Translations under genes and position numbers: made by a program
In this document: positions 55,313 to 64,000 of the stretch, one piece after another
How positions within the stretch are numbered: position 1 is the stretch's first letter
Layout: every line of letters starts with the position of its first letter
Assembly: GCF_041956535.1 (NCBI RefSeq)
Contig: NW_027192192.1
Location: 183,051 to 247,050 of the forward strand
Direction of reading: 5' to 3'
DNA length: 64,000 nucleotides
Source: Calcarisporiella thermophila CBS 279.70
Taxonomy: Eukaryota > Calcarisporiellomycota
Notes under the pieces: model-generated
What the model was told of the DNA's origin: nothing
Database searches by the model: none
The model's input: the letters and a program-made list of their open reading frames with translations, nothing else

Positions 55313-57814
55313 ATGGAGAAGATATCCAAACGTGTCAGCTCGACGCGTATTCGTAGCCTGCTCAAACCCGATTCTCTTCGCGCCGATGAGCTGAACACCA
55401 GCAACGCCCAGCTCGTTCTCGGTTGCTCCGAATCGCCCATTCCCTCAACCTCCTCAGCTCCCCAATCTTCGCATGCTTCCGCCTCTGCTAATCAACCCCA
55501 TCGCTTCTCCGAAAGCGATAACAATCCCCAAGTTTCCAAATGTTGCGTCCATGAATCTTCGACGATAAAACGCGTATGCTCATGCTCCGATGACGATGAG
55601 GGTGGAGATTCACCGGGCATAAGAGGCAACGACCATCCAATCTTTCCTCTACACATCGCAAGTGCTATTTCAGAGCAGGAGAGTGCTTCGAGTATCCATG
55701 GCTCGGCAGAGGAGCTGCCATTGAAGGGTTACATAGATGCGAGCGAAGTAACCGAGGAGAAGTTTATGCACGAAGTAAAACTGGGTAGGGATGTGGGGAA
55801 GGAAGAGGTAGAAGAGGAAGTGGAGGAAGAAGAACACGAAGAAAGAGAAGAGGAAGAGGAGGAAGTGACCGGAGAAGAGGTGGAAGAAGAGGAGGATTCA
55901 GAAAGAACTGCACCAAAATACAATGGCCATCTCAGCAGCGAACCCCACGAGAACTTGTCATATGGCCACATGTCTCCGTATCAAGAACTAGCTGCCTCCC
56001 CTACAACTACACGCCAGTTTTTTAGAACGTTTACTCTACCGTTCAAGCATACGCGTCGTTCACTGCAACTTATTCGCGGCGCGGATCGCGCAAGCTCCCT
56101 ACCATTCTCAGACACTGTGCCCAACGCATACCCAACGGATGAGGCAACCACAGCGCCCCCCGACATGGCTGAAACAGAAGACAGCGCGTCGCGACGTGAA
56201 TCAACCTCCTCGTTTGTTTCAAACAACATCGTGTCCTCCTGGAACTCTTTCTACTCTAACCGGAAGTCCTGGAAACGAACACGGTCGCTGTTGCCTCACT
56301 CCTCCACTGCGCAGGAGGCTTCAAGTCGACCCAACTCCTACGATAGCAGTAGCCACAGTGAGCCCTCGCTCTCCAATAGCAGCAGTATGCCTATCAGCGA
56401 GTTGACTCTCAACCGGGTGATGCCGTTCGCATCCATGACTGGTTGGCTTCTCACCCTCTCCCCAACCACGTTTAATCTCGGCGGCAAGGCATGGAAACGT
56501 CGCTACTGCGTCCTTTCACAGCGAATCCTCTACATCTACAAGTCACCATCCGACGAACAGACCCCCATTGACCGAATCGACGTGGATTCAGATACCAAGG
56601 TGTTTGTGTGCAACGACTTCCCCGGAAAACTCTATGTGATGCGCATCGTGCGGGCCGTGGATGAACGCACCTCCGTTTTGCAAGCACAGTGTGCCGATGA
56701 TTTGACCATTTGGCTTCGAGAGCTAAAGCAATCCGTGCTGGACAAGAATATAGCTCTGGAAGATCCAGTGCCGGTGCCCACCCTGCCCACAGCTACTCTT
56801 CCCCCGATTCTGCGTCGCACCAAGAGGAAAAACCCCCAGCCAAGCGAGTTGGAATGGTGGGAAGAGAGGAACGAGGATGAGGTGGGAGTGGAGGAGGAGG
56901 TGGAGGAGGAAGAGGAGGAGGGAGGAGCTGAGGCAGAGGAAGAGGTCAGAGGTCGCAACTCGGATGGGACGCAGAGTGAACTTGGCAACAGCACCAACAG
57001 CACCTTGGTTCCGGCCGGAGAGATAAGAGTGAACGGGAATTCAAGCCATACGAAGATATCAGAGAGTGCACACGCTGGAGAAGAGGATGTGGATATCACA
57101 CCTTATGAGTACTTCGAAAGCCATGAGAGCGACGAGGAGCTTCGGCACGTACTGGAAGAGCGGGGGAGGTCCAAGAGTGAAACCCTAAGAATATCGAGAG
57201 ACATAGCGACGCATGGTAGTCGAGAGGTCGTGGGGAAGGAGGTGGCACCCCACCCAATAAGGGAGATTGGAGACAAGCACCAAAGCGAAAAAAGTGCAGA
57301 GAGTGTGTGGGATGACCTAACAATGCCGCGGGTTCGGCGCTCTCTGGATGGCTCCTGGCTGAGTGTCTCGAAAGAGTACCCGAGGCCTCGTAGCGTATGC
57401 GCAGAGACCTTCCTTAACCCGCTCCAATTGGAGCAGGAAAAGCCGGACTCGCGGATGCCGACCTATCTCCGCCCACGACGACCCTCACCCAACCCCAGCC
57501 TCCATCAGCAATATCGTACCATGCGCAAGGCTGTTCCGCCTGCGCCTCCTCCGCCTACATCGCCTCCTCCTCCGCCACCCATTCCTAGCATGCGAATGCC
57601 CGCGATCACCGTTGTACCACCGCTCATCATGCAGCACAATCATCCCTCTTCTTCGCCCTCGCCACCCATGGAACCGAGTACGTCGCCGAGAGCCTCGATA
57701 GCAATTTCCGCCCCCCCTTCATCTGTTGAATTTCCTCCATTGTCCACTCCTCCGGCATCCTCGCCTCTTTATCCTTATCTGGAAGATAGAGAAGAAGGTA
57801 CCATACGATCGTGA
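55313..57814 (+). CDS. PH-domain protein with acidic and proline-rich regions
   Basis: Uninterrupted frame of 833 residues (ATG 55313, TGA). A PH domain occupies about residues 370-465: GWLLTLSPTTFNLGGKAWKR, then RYCVLSQRILYIYKSP, DRIDVDSDTKVFV, and AQCADDLTIWLRELKQSVL with the expected terminal Trp. Flanks are disordered: a long Glu-rich run around residues 150-200 and another around 520-545, a Ser-rich region with FKHTRRSLQLIRGADRASSL, and a Pro-rich C-terminus (PPAPPPPTSPPPPPPIPS). It probably binds phosphoinositide at the plasma membrane or acts as a scaffold; SH3 partners could use the proline stretches. No catalytic domain. The true N-terminus may lie further upstream (see the 54644..55312 entry). 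Confidence 0.75.
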   Translation: MEKISKRVSSTRIRSLLKPDSLRADELNTSNAQLVLGCSESPIPSTSSAPQSSHASASANQPHRFSESDNNPQVSKCCVHESSTIKRVCSCSDDDEGGDSPGIRGNDHPIFPLHIASAISEQESASSIHGSAEELPLKGYIDASEVTEEKFMHEVKLGRDVGKEEVEEEVEEEEHEEREEEEEEVTGEEVEEEEDSERTAPKYNGHLSSEPHENLSYGHMSPYQELAASPTTTRQFFRTFTLPFKHTRRSLQLIRGADRASSLPFSDTVPNAYPTDEATTAPPDMAETEDSASRRESTSSFVSNNIVSSWNSFYSNRKSWKRTRSLLPHSSTAQEASSRPNSYDSSSHSEPSLSNSSSMPISELTLNRVMPFASMTGWLLTLSPTTFNLGGKAWKRRYCVLSQRILYIYKSPSDEQTPIDRIDVDSDTKVFVCNDFPGKLYVMRIVRAVDERTSVLQAQCADDLTIWLRELKQSVLDKNIALEDPVPVPTLPTATLPPILRRTKRKNPQPSELEWWEERNEDEVGVEEEVEEEEEEGGAEAEEEVRGRNSDGTQSELGNSTNSTLVPAGEIRVNGNSSHTKISESAHAGEEDVDITPYEYFESHESDEELRHVLEERGRSKSETLRISRDIATHGSREVVGKEVAPHPIREIGDKHQSEKSAESVWDDLTMPRVRRSLDGSWLSVSKEYPRPRSVCAETFLNPLQLEQEKPDSRMPTYLRPRRPSPNPSLHQQYRTMRKAVPPAPPPPTSPPPPPPIPSMRMPAITVVPPLIMQHNHPSSSPSPPMEPSTSPRASIAISAPPSSVEFPPLSTPPASSPLYPYLEDREEGTIRS

Positions 57815-58544
57815 CCCTATTCTATAATTATGTTTTTTTTTCTTCATCCTCTAATGCCCTTGAAACTTTAATCCCATCATTGTCCGTATTTATCCTGTAT
57901 TGATACGATTTTCTTTTTGTTGTTTTATTTCATTTTTTTTTTCCCCTCTTTTGTCCTATGGTATTTCACATACCCATTTTCTATAGCTTCTTATGCTCTA
58001 CTTTTTCTTTTGCAATTCTAATGACCCCGCTATTTTGATCCTGTTTAATTATCCTGATTTGCCGTGCCGCGATCAGCTTCGGGAATAGGCTCTTTTGCGG
58101 ATTCCCTTTTCCCACCTATTTATTTGTGAAAATGGCTAGATTTCTGTATCTCTACCTTTAATTACTTTATGTTCGATTGAGCTGCGCTCAATTAGTTTAA
58201 TATATTTTATAGTATCTCTGGACGAATCTAACGGATGTCTCTGGAATCCCCTCGCTTGGAGGCTAAGCGCTCTTTCGAATATTCGCCTCCCTGGTTGTTG
58301 AATCTAAGAGAAGTAGATCTAACACAGGGCGCGCTTTTCACTCCCGGAAGCTTGTACACAACCTGCATGCCTCTATATATAGAAATAGTTCATACTGCCT
58401 CTTTACTTTGGGCCAAACTCCAGTCCCAAATCTGCGCCACCATCCCATTCGCACTTCCATTAACTTATCACGAGTGTTTCTAACACTCCTGCCATATTCC
58501 CCTCCCCCCCTCCTCAACGGAGATTCCGTATCCTACTAGAAAAA
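57815..58544. other. Intergenic and COP1 5' region
   Basis: T-rich sequence after the PH gene, then about 300 bases that may be transcribed leader of COP1. An 82-codon open stretch at 58235..58483 has no recognised content. No other gene is seen. Confidence 0.45.
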
Positions 58545-61500
58545 ATGGGTACACAATCCTCCTCTTCCGAGCATCAACTGCAGAACATGCTTGGTTCCTC
58601 CAGGGAATCCGAACTAAGCTCCGATCAGGGCCGATTCCCCACCTCCACCCCCAATAAACGAGCTCGTCTCATGTTCAATGACGAAGCGTCGTCCACTGAA
58701 GCATCGGAGGCGGTGGACACGTCACGTATGGACAAGGATTTCTTATGGTAAGTGGAGCTCCTGCCTGATCTGCAAGAGCTCATCGTCATGGATATCTGTC
58801 TATTTATATGTGATTCTCTTGTTAATCGCACTCAATTTATTTTGTTAGCCCCATCTGTTTGCAGATTATCAAAGAGGCATTTATGACACGTTGTGGGCAT
58901 TCGTATTGGTATATATTCAAAGATTAGGCTCTGGCATCGATTAAAGAATGATATAAATGTATTTTCTAATGCTTAATCCCCTAGCTACCTTTGCATAACC
59001 AAACATCTGGAGCATCGACAAGATTGCCCAACTTGCGGCGCTTCTGTAGTTCGCGAGCAAATATACCCTAACTTTTTACGTAAATAGCTTTTTATTTGAT
59101 CTCCATATGCAAGTTTGTAAGATCGGCAAAACACTTATCTAATATACTTGGCCCTGGGTTAGTGAACCGATTGCTCGAGAAAGCTACTACCACGGCCCAA
59201 CAGCAACAGCAGCGATCATCGGCCTTCTCAAAAATGCGTCAGTTTATTCTGCGGCAAGACCGAGATTGGAGCATGGATGGTGAATATCTATATCATGGCC
59301 ATAAATAAGTGTGCCGTTAAAATTCTCTATTTTCTAGAAATCAACGAGCTTCTGGCGAGCCTACTCGACAAAAAACGGCAGTTAGAGTCGGTGGAGAAGG
59401 AGGAGGTCCTCCAGCTAATGCATGATTTCTTACAAATGTCCAAAACCCAGAAGGAGAAGGTAAATGGACGACCACGATTTATTGGCTTGCTCCAATATTC
59501 TAAGGAAATTCGTACCGCCTCAATATTTAGACAATGGAGAGCTTATACAGAGAACTTCAATGTCTGACTGAAGACCTGAAGAAGACTCAAGAGCAGTTAT
59601 CTAGCTTGGATTCGAGCGTTCGGGATAACCTTAGAAAAGCGGATGATGAGTTGGAGGCAGAAATTGAGGTCGGTGGCGCAAACGAGGTACCCAACGAAGT
59701 TCCCATTACCTCTACAGCATCTCTCATGACCACAGCGGAAGAATCCTCCGCCACAAATGCTGGGAAAAAGCGTGGTTACTCTGTAAGTCCTCGAGTCAGT
59801 TCTCTCTCTTCATTTACTATTACACCCATTTGACTTGTCTTTTCTTTGCTCTCTGTTAGGATATCGAGGTGTATCGGAGCTCTGAAGTTGCTGCGATGCT
59901 AGATAGGTAAGCTTTTTTTTATAGTTTTTCAATTGGCTGACCTTTAATCTATATTATTCGATCTCCAGGGTTGAGGCACAGGGCTATGAGAGCACTCAAC
60001 GCAACAATCGCATTGCTATGAAGAAGGAGAGAATTCGTGAGCATTTTACCGATTTGCAGGATTGCTATTTCCGATATCGCCTCAATGGTGGGTATCATGT
60101 GTGATTTTTCTTCTCTCCCTCTCATGTTTTAACCCATAAGCCTGTCGTGAACCATTAGCACCCATATCCGACAAGCCCTACGAGCTTTTTGCCTCCACCC
60201 TTTCCCGCTTCACCAGTTGCTCACGCCTTTCGGTGCTGAATACATTGCGCTACGGAGACACCACCTCCCTCAGCATCGTCTCCTCAATAGACTTCGATCG
60301 TGACGACGAGTACTTTGCAACAGCGGGTGTGATGAAGAAAATCAAAATATTCGAATTCGCAAATCTGGACGAATCACTCACCGCGTTAGCCGAGCGCGAC
60401 CCCCTGAGGTCCTCCGGCTTCATAACACGCAACCTCTCACGCTCCAGCAGCATGTCGAATCAGCGGTTTATCGACGAGGAGACCCCGTTGATCCATGGCG
60501 GCGAGATTTCGGGTGTAGCAGGAGAGAGCCTAAACGGCCGCACGCGCATGGTGGACACCGTTCTACAACAATATCCGATCCGGGAGATGGTCTGTCGCCA
60601 AAAAATCAGCTGTTTATCCTGGAACTCCTACATCAAATCACACCTGGCCAGCTCTGATTACGAGGGTGTGGTGACGCTCTGGGACGCCCTTTCGGGCACA
60701 AGCCTGCTGACGTTTGACGAGCATGAGCGGCGCACCTGGAGCGTCGATTTCTCAAAGGCAGATCCGACACGGTTAGCGAGTGGAAGCGATGACTCCAAGG
60801 GTTAGTTCGCCTCGATGTCTTCTCCTGGAAGCATGCGTTTTATTAACCCACTTGCTGATTTAGTTAAAATTTGGTCCACCAATCAAAAACACTCGGTGCT
60901 TACTGTCGAGAGCAAAGCCAACATCTGCTGTGTTAAATTCAACCCCAGTAATAATTATAATCTGGCATTTGGCAGTGCCGGTATGGACATTTTATTCTGC
61001 GTTTGTGGGTGTTGATGGTCACAACTTTTTTTTTATCCTAGATCACAACATTCACTACTACGATCTCCGCCAACCGCGTGAGCCATTGAATGTCTTTAAA
61101 GGCCACCGCAAGGCGGTATCTTATGTTCGATTCACTGGGCCAGACGAATTTGTTTCTGCGTAATTTCTCCATTCTCTTTTTCTATTCTACTGTTTGCATT
61201 TTGCTTATAGAGGACCCTCTCTTTGATTAGTTCTACTGATAGCACACTGAAGCTCTGGGATACGCGGGGCAACGCGGACCTCTCTTTACAGCAGCCGCAA
61301 CCGCAATCTTCACAACCACAACCGCAACAGGAACAATATCAGCCTCAGGTTCAATCGTCACCTTGCATCCGCACGCTCACCGGCCACCTTAATGACAAGA
61401 ACTTCGTCGGCCTCTCGACCACCTCGGACTTTATTGCAACGGGGAGCGAGAACAACTCGGTCTACATCTACTACAAGCACCTCACCCACCCGGTGGTTAC

Positions 61501-61657
61501 CCTGCGGTTTGGGAGCGTCAATCCGGTGACCGGGCAAGATGTGCAGGACGTCTCCGACTCCTCGCTGTTTGTAAGCTCGGTCTGCTGGAAGAAAGATTCC
61601 AATGTGTTGTTAGCTGCCAATAGCCAGGGCACCATCAAGGTGCTTAAATTGGAGTAA
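58545..61657 (+). CDS. COP1: COP1 E3 ubiquitin ligase (RING, coiled coil, WD40)
   Basis: Twelve exons (58545..58747, 58849..58908, 58985..59079, 59163..59279, 59338..59459, 59531..59782, 59860..59906, 59969..60087, 60159..60800, 60864..60980, 61042..61159, 61231..61657) give 772 residues in phase. The C3HC4 RING (residues about 68-105) begins [32 protein letters not shown] follows as in human COP1; a coiled coil and the [13 protein letters not shown] segment precede a seven-blade propeller with [79 protein letters not shown] and [14 protein letters not shown]. The order is that of plant and animal COP1. The propeller has a Ser/Arg-rich insertion of about 70 residues in blade 1 and a Gln/Pro-rich one near blade 6. 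MGTQSS at the start could be myristoylated. Confidence 0.95.
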
Positions 61658-61937
61658 ATGATTGGCCTGCCATTCGTTGAAGTTATATATTCATTTTATT
61701 TTAGCTCTCATTTCATGTATACTTATGGTTGTAATCCGTCGGTGAGGGGAGTTGTCAATAGCTTTTCCATTTCTTTTTTTCTTTATTTCTTATTTGCTTT
61801 TGGATCTTTTAAAGTATGCTTTTTCATGCAACTGTATTTTTTTTTTCCAAAATAAATACTCCTAAAGAGCAAACTCTCTAAGCACATGATTTGTTTTTAT
61901 TCAGATAAGCAAAGAAAAGAAATAATCTAGAGCCATA

Positions 61938-63345
61938 TCATGTTGGTTCCGTGGACGGCACCTCCTCTATCGACGGCGCACTTGCCGCCTGCTCGGGCCT
62001 AGGACTTGAGGTGGGGGCTAGGCTCTCGACCATGGTCATACTATAGGAGGGGTTCGAGATGGGCGTACTGCGCCCCAGCAGATGGTTCAACAGCCCGGTG
62101 ATGGTATAGATGCGACCGCTGTAAGGGACGAACCGGGTGGTCTCGATCACGAGCTGGGAGACGACGGTCAGCTTTTCGCTCACGTTCCGCGTGATATCCG
62201 TCGACCCCAAAGGCACGATTCCGAAGAGGCGAGGCTCGATGGCCAGCTGAGGGAGAGTGAGAGAGTGGACGCGCGGCATCGAAATGCGAGACTGAGAGCT
62301 GAGCGGGGAGGTTGCTGACCAGGTCCAATCAAACACGATCTGGAGGGTGAAGCGGGTGTTGTCTTCGCAGCATGCTAGGGGGAATAGGCAAGGAAAAGTT
62401 AAAACAAGTCGCAATCTATAGGCACAATGAAGGCGGAAGCATACTGTTTACGGCGGTGAATATTGGCGTGCACAGGTTGAAGATGACGCACACTGTGAAG
62501 TGGTAATCGGCAGAGAGCATCTGCGTGACGCCATGAATCTCGAGCCCAAGCTGGGTTTCATCGCTCGAGAGATACCAGGAAGCCGATTTAACGAGAACTA
62601 GCATCGTAGAAACATCTCTTCATTAGTAACATATAAAATAATGCTCGTTCCTGTATCCATCAACACGATAAAGTTGCGCAGGAGCGCACACCCGCAGGTA
62701 CACAACTCTAGACACTATGACCCCCGCTTAGTTTAAGGAACACTTACTTGTGTTGACACCCGCGGCCCAACGCGCCCACATTTGATATAACCATCCGCGC
62801 GCGTCATAGTACAAATAGCTACAATTGCTGTCGATGCACATACAGGGCATGGGCGGGATCGGCCTGGGCTGCATGGAGCAGTTTCCAACGCTGGCCGGCA
62901 TCGACGCCTGTATTTTGGCATTGACATCCGGCAGAATCGATGCGCTGATATTGTTGAGGAGCTGCACAAAGGCCCTGCTTTGATCACGCGTGAACTCTGG
63001 AAGTGTGCAGTTGGCACATGTGTCGGGCGGTGCTTCTGGCAGCATGGGGGGCGGGGGAATGACGCTGGGCTTATAGATAGTGACCGGGACTGAATTGGAG
63101 GGGCTTGAGGAGGGGCTGGCGGGTTCGCTGGTCGAGAGACCAAAACTGGACATGGGAGACGCCGAAACTGTGGGTGCCGAATGCAGGGACAAGGGCTTGT
63201 CATAGTGTGGCTGTTCGTTGAAAAGGGTGGGCACGGAGGGCTGTGGGCTGAGAGCTGGTGAGGCAGACGCAAGGGTTGAAAACAATAATAATAATAGCAG
63301 CGACGCAGCGGTGACGATAAGCACCCGGTATAAGTGCGTCTGCAT
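61938..63345 (-). CDS. Secreted Ser/Pro-rich protein of unknown function
   Basis: Exons 62748..63345, 62445..62597, 61938..62374 give 395 residues. MQTHLYRVLIVTAASLLLLL, then LFSTLASASP is a signal peptide. Residues 30-120 are Ser/Pro/Thr-rich and disordered. The rest is a globular domain with cysteines (DTCANCTLPEFTRDQSRAFV, MPCMCIDSNCSYLYY, CTPIF, TCCED) and one predicted strand-rich half (WYLSSDETQLGLEIHGVTQM, FDWTWSATSP). N-glycosylation sites are present (NIS, NCS, NVS). There is no GPI-type end, so it may be secreted or held by disulfides. The family is not recognised. The start at 63345 is the first in-frame ATG; the long open frame upstream has none. Confidence 0.75.
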
Positions 63346-64000
63346 TTCCCTCTTCGCTTGGAGAGTTTTGTGTGGGTTGGGATAGGATTCATTTCCTCCC
63401 TCAGCTATCAGAGAGAAGAAGCGAAGAATATAACCACCAAGGACCAGGGCAGCAAACAACAACGCAGAAACAAGGAAAAAGAAAAAAGGAGCCAGGCGGA
63501 GCCAAGGGAGGCGAACACTTCGTGCTATGTATAAACAAGGGAAGCAGCAAACATGAATATATTCATCCCCAACGGTTTGGAGGGCCGGTTGACAAACAAA
63601 CAAAAATCCTTATTTTATCGAACGAATTTAGTAACGTCTGGTTTGAAATAATTATTAACAACGAAAAAAATAATTCTCATGGTTGTAATTGAAACTAGTG
63701 GTGTCATTTCTAAAAATACGCATGTATACAGGGGAGGTTACGAAATGCTTGGCAGGACCACTTTCCATTAAGCATAAAAGGCACATTGAAATTATAAGGG
63801 ATTTCCGCATGGTGGCAAAGGATGTCATCAGTTCGATACCAGACCGCCTCGAATACATAAACTGTAGCGGTTCCATAGAACTAAATGAATGAAAGGCCTA
63901 CGTGCTGCGTAACATACTGTAGTGAACATGAAGGTCTTACTAATGAACCATAGGGTCTGCAATAAAGGAGTCCACCCCCTTGGGTCTATTCCCCCTCGGG
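63346..64000. other. Right-edge region, no supported gene
   Basis: Promoter side of the secreted protein gene. A 67-codon plus frame at 63689..63892 and a 73-codon minus frame at 63655..63876 overlap each other and show no motif, so neither is called. The window ends in AT/GC-mixed sequence without a clear feature. Confidence 0.4.

Noticed and set aside
63655-63892. Overlapping 67- and 73-codon frames at the right edge
   Set aside because: They overlap on opposite strands with no motif and no promoter or splice support.

Overview
The window is nuclear DNA of a fungus. It carries a chitin synthase, a chitin-synthase-style polarity set (class V myosin, Sec2-type Rab exchange factor, PAK-like kinase, F-BAR/RhoGAP) and protein genes split by many short GT-AG introns, mostly about 55-100 nt. 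COP1, an augmin-type subunit, a RUS/DUF647 protein and a sulfotransferase point to an early-diverging lineage (Mucoromycota or Zoopagomycota-like) rather than a yeast. That placement is inference. Exon boundaries below were read by hand from splice sites, reading phase and family resemblance, and phase arithmetic closes for every multi-exon gene reported with high confidence.

Layout. 0-24.5 kb is gene-dense: an unrecognised minus-strand gene at the left edge, a Tyr/Gly-rich protein, chitin synthase (2008-5315, -), F-BAR/DEP/RhoGAP (6014-8585, +), a PROPPIN/WIPI3-like autophagy protein (8865-10446, +), a mitochondrial-looking RUS family protein (11456-13407, +), a sparse 4-kb stretch with one tiny zinc-finger ORF, a GPI-anchor-like secreted protein, and a complete 12-exon myosin V (18653-24505, -). 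24.5-38.8 kb is accessory: a GC-rich island without an intact reading frame, a TATA-driven 56-aa ORF, a sulfotransferase, a secreted eight-cysteine protein, an orphan five-exon gene, a VapD-like intronless gene, and a graveyard of non-LTR retrotransposon pieces that keep a CCHC ORF1 but show no reverse transcriptase. A tRNA-Leu(CAA) closes this block.

38.9-63.4 kb is again gene-dense: a family-16-type methyltransferase, an augmin HAUS8/QWRF-like subunit, deoxyhypusine synthase, a divergent protein with possible FANCF resemblance, a Cue1/AUP1-like ER membrane protein, Sec2, RPAP3, a PAK-like kinase with two CRIB-like motifs, a PH-domain protein, COP1 and a secreted Ser/Pro-rich protein.

How genes connect: myosin V, Sec2, chitin synthase, the Rho GAP and the CRIB kinase all belong to polarised secretion and wall growth; they are linked by process, not by operon-like structure. 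The best candidate for something unusual is the VapD-like gene inside the retroelement-rich block, followed by the ORF1-only retroelements and the two-CRIB kinase.
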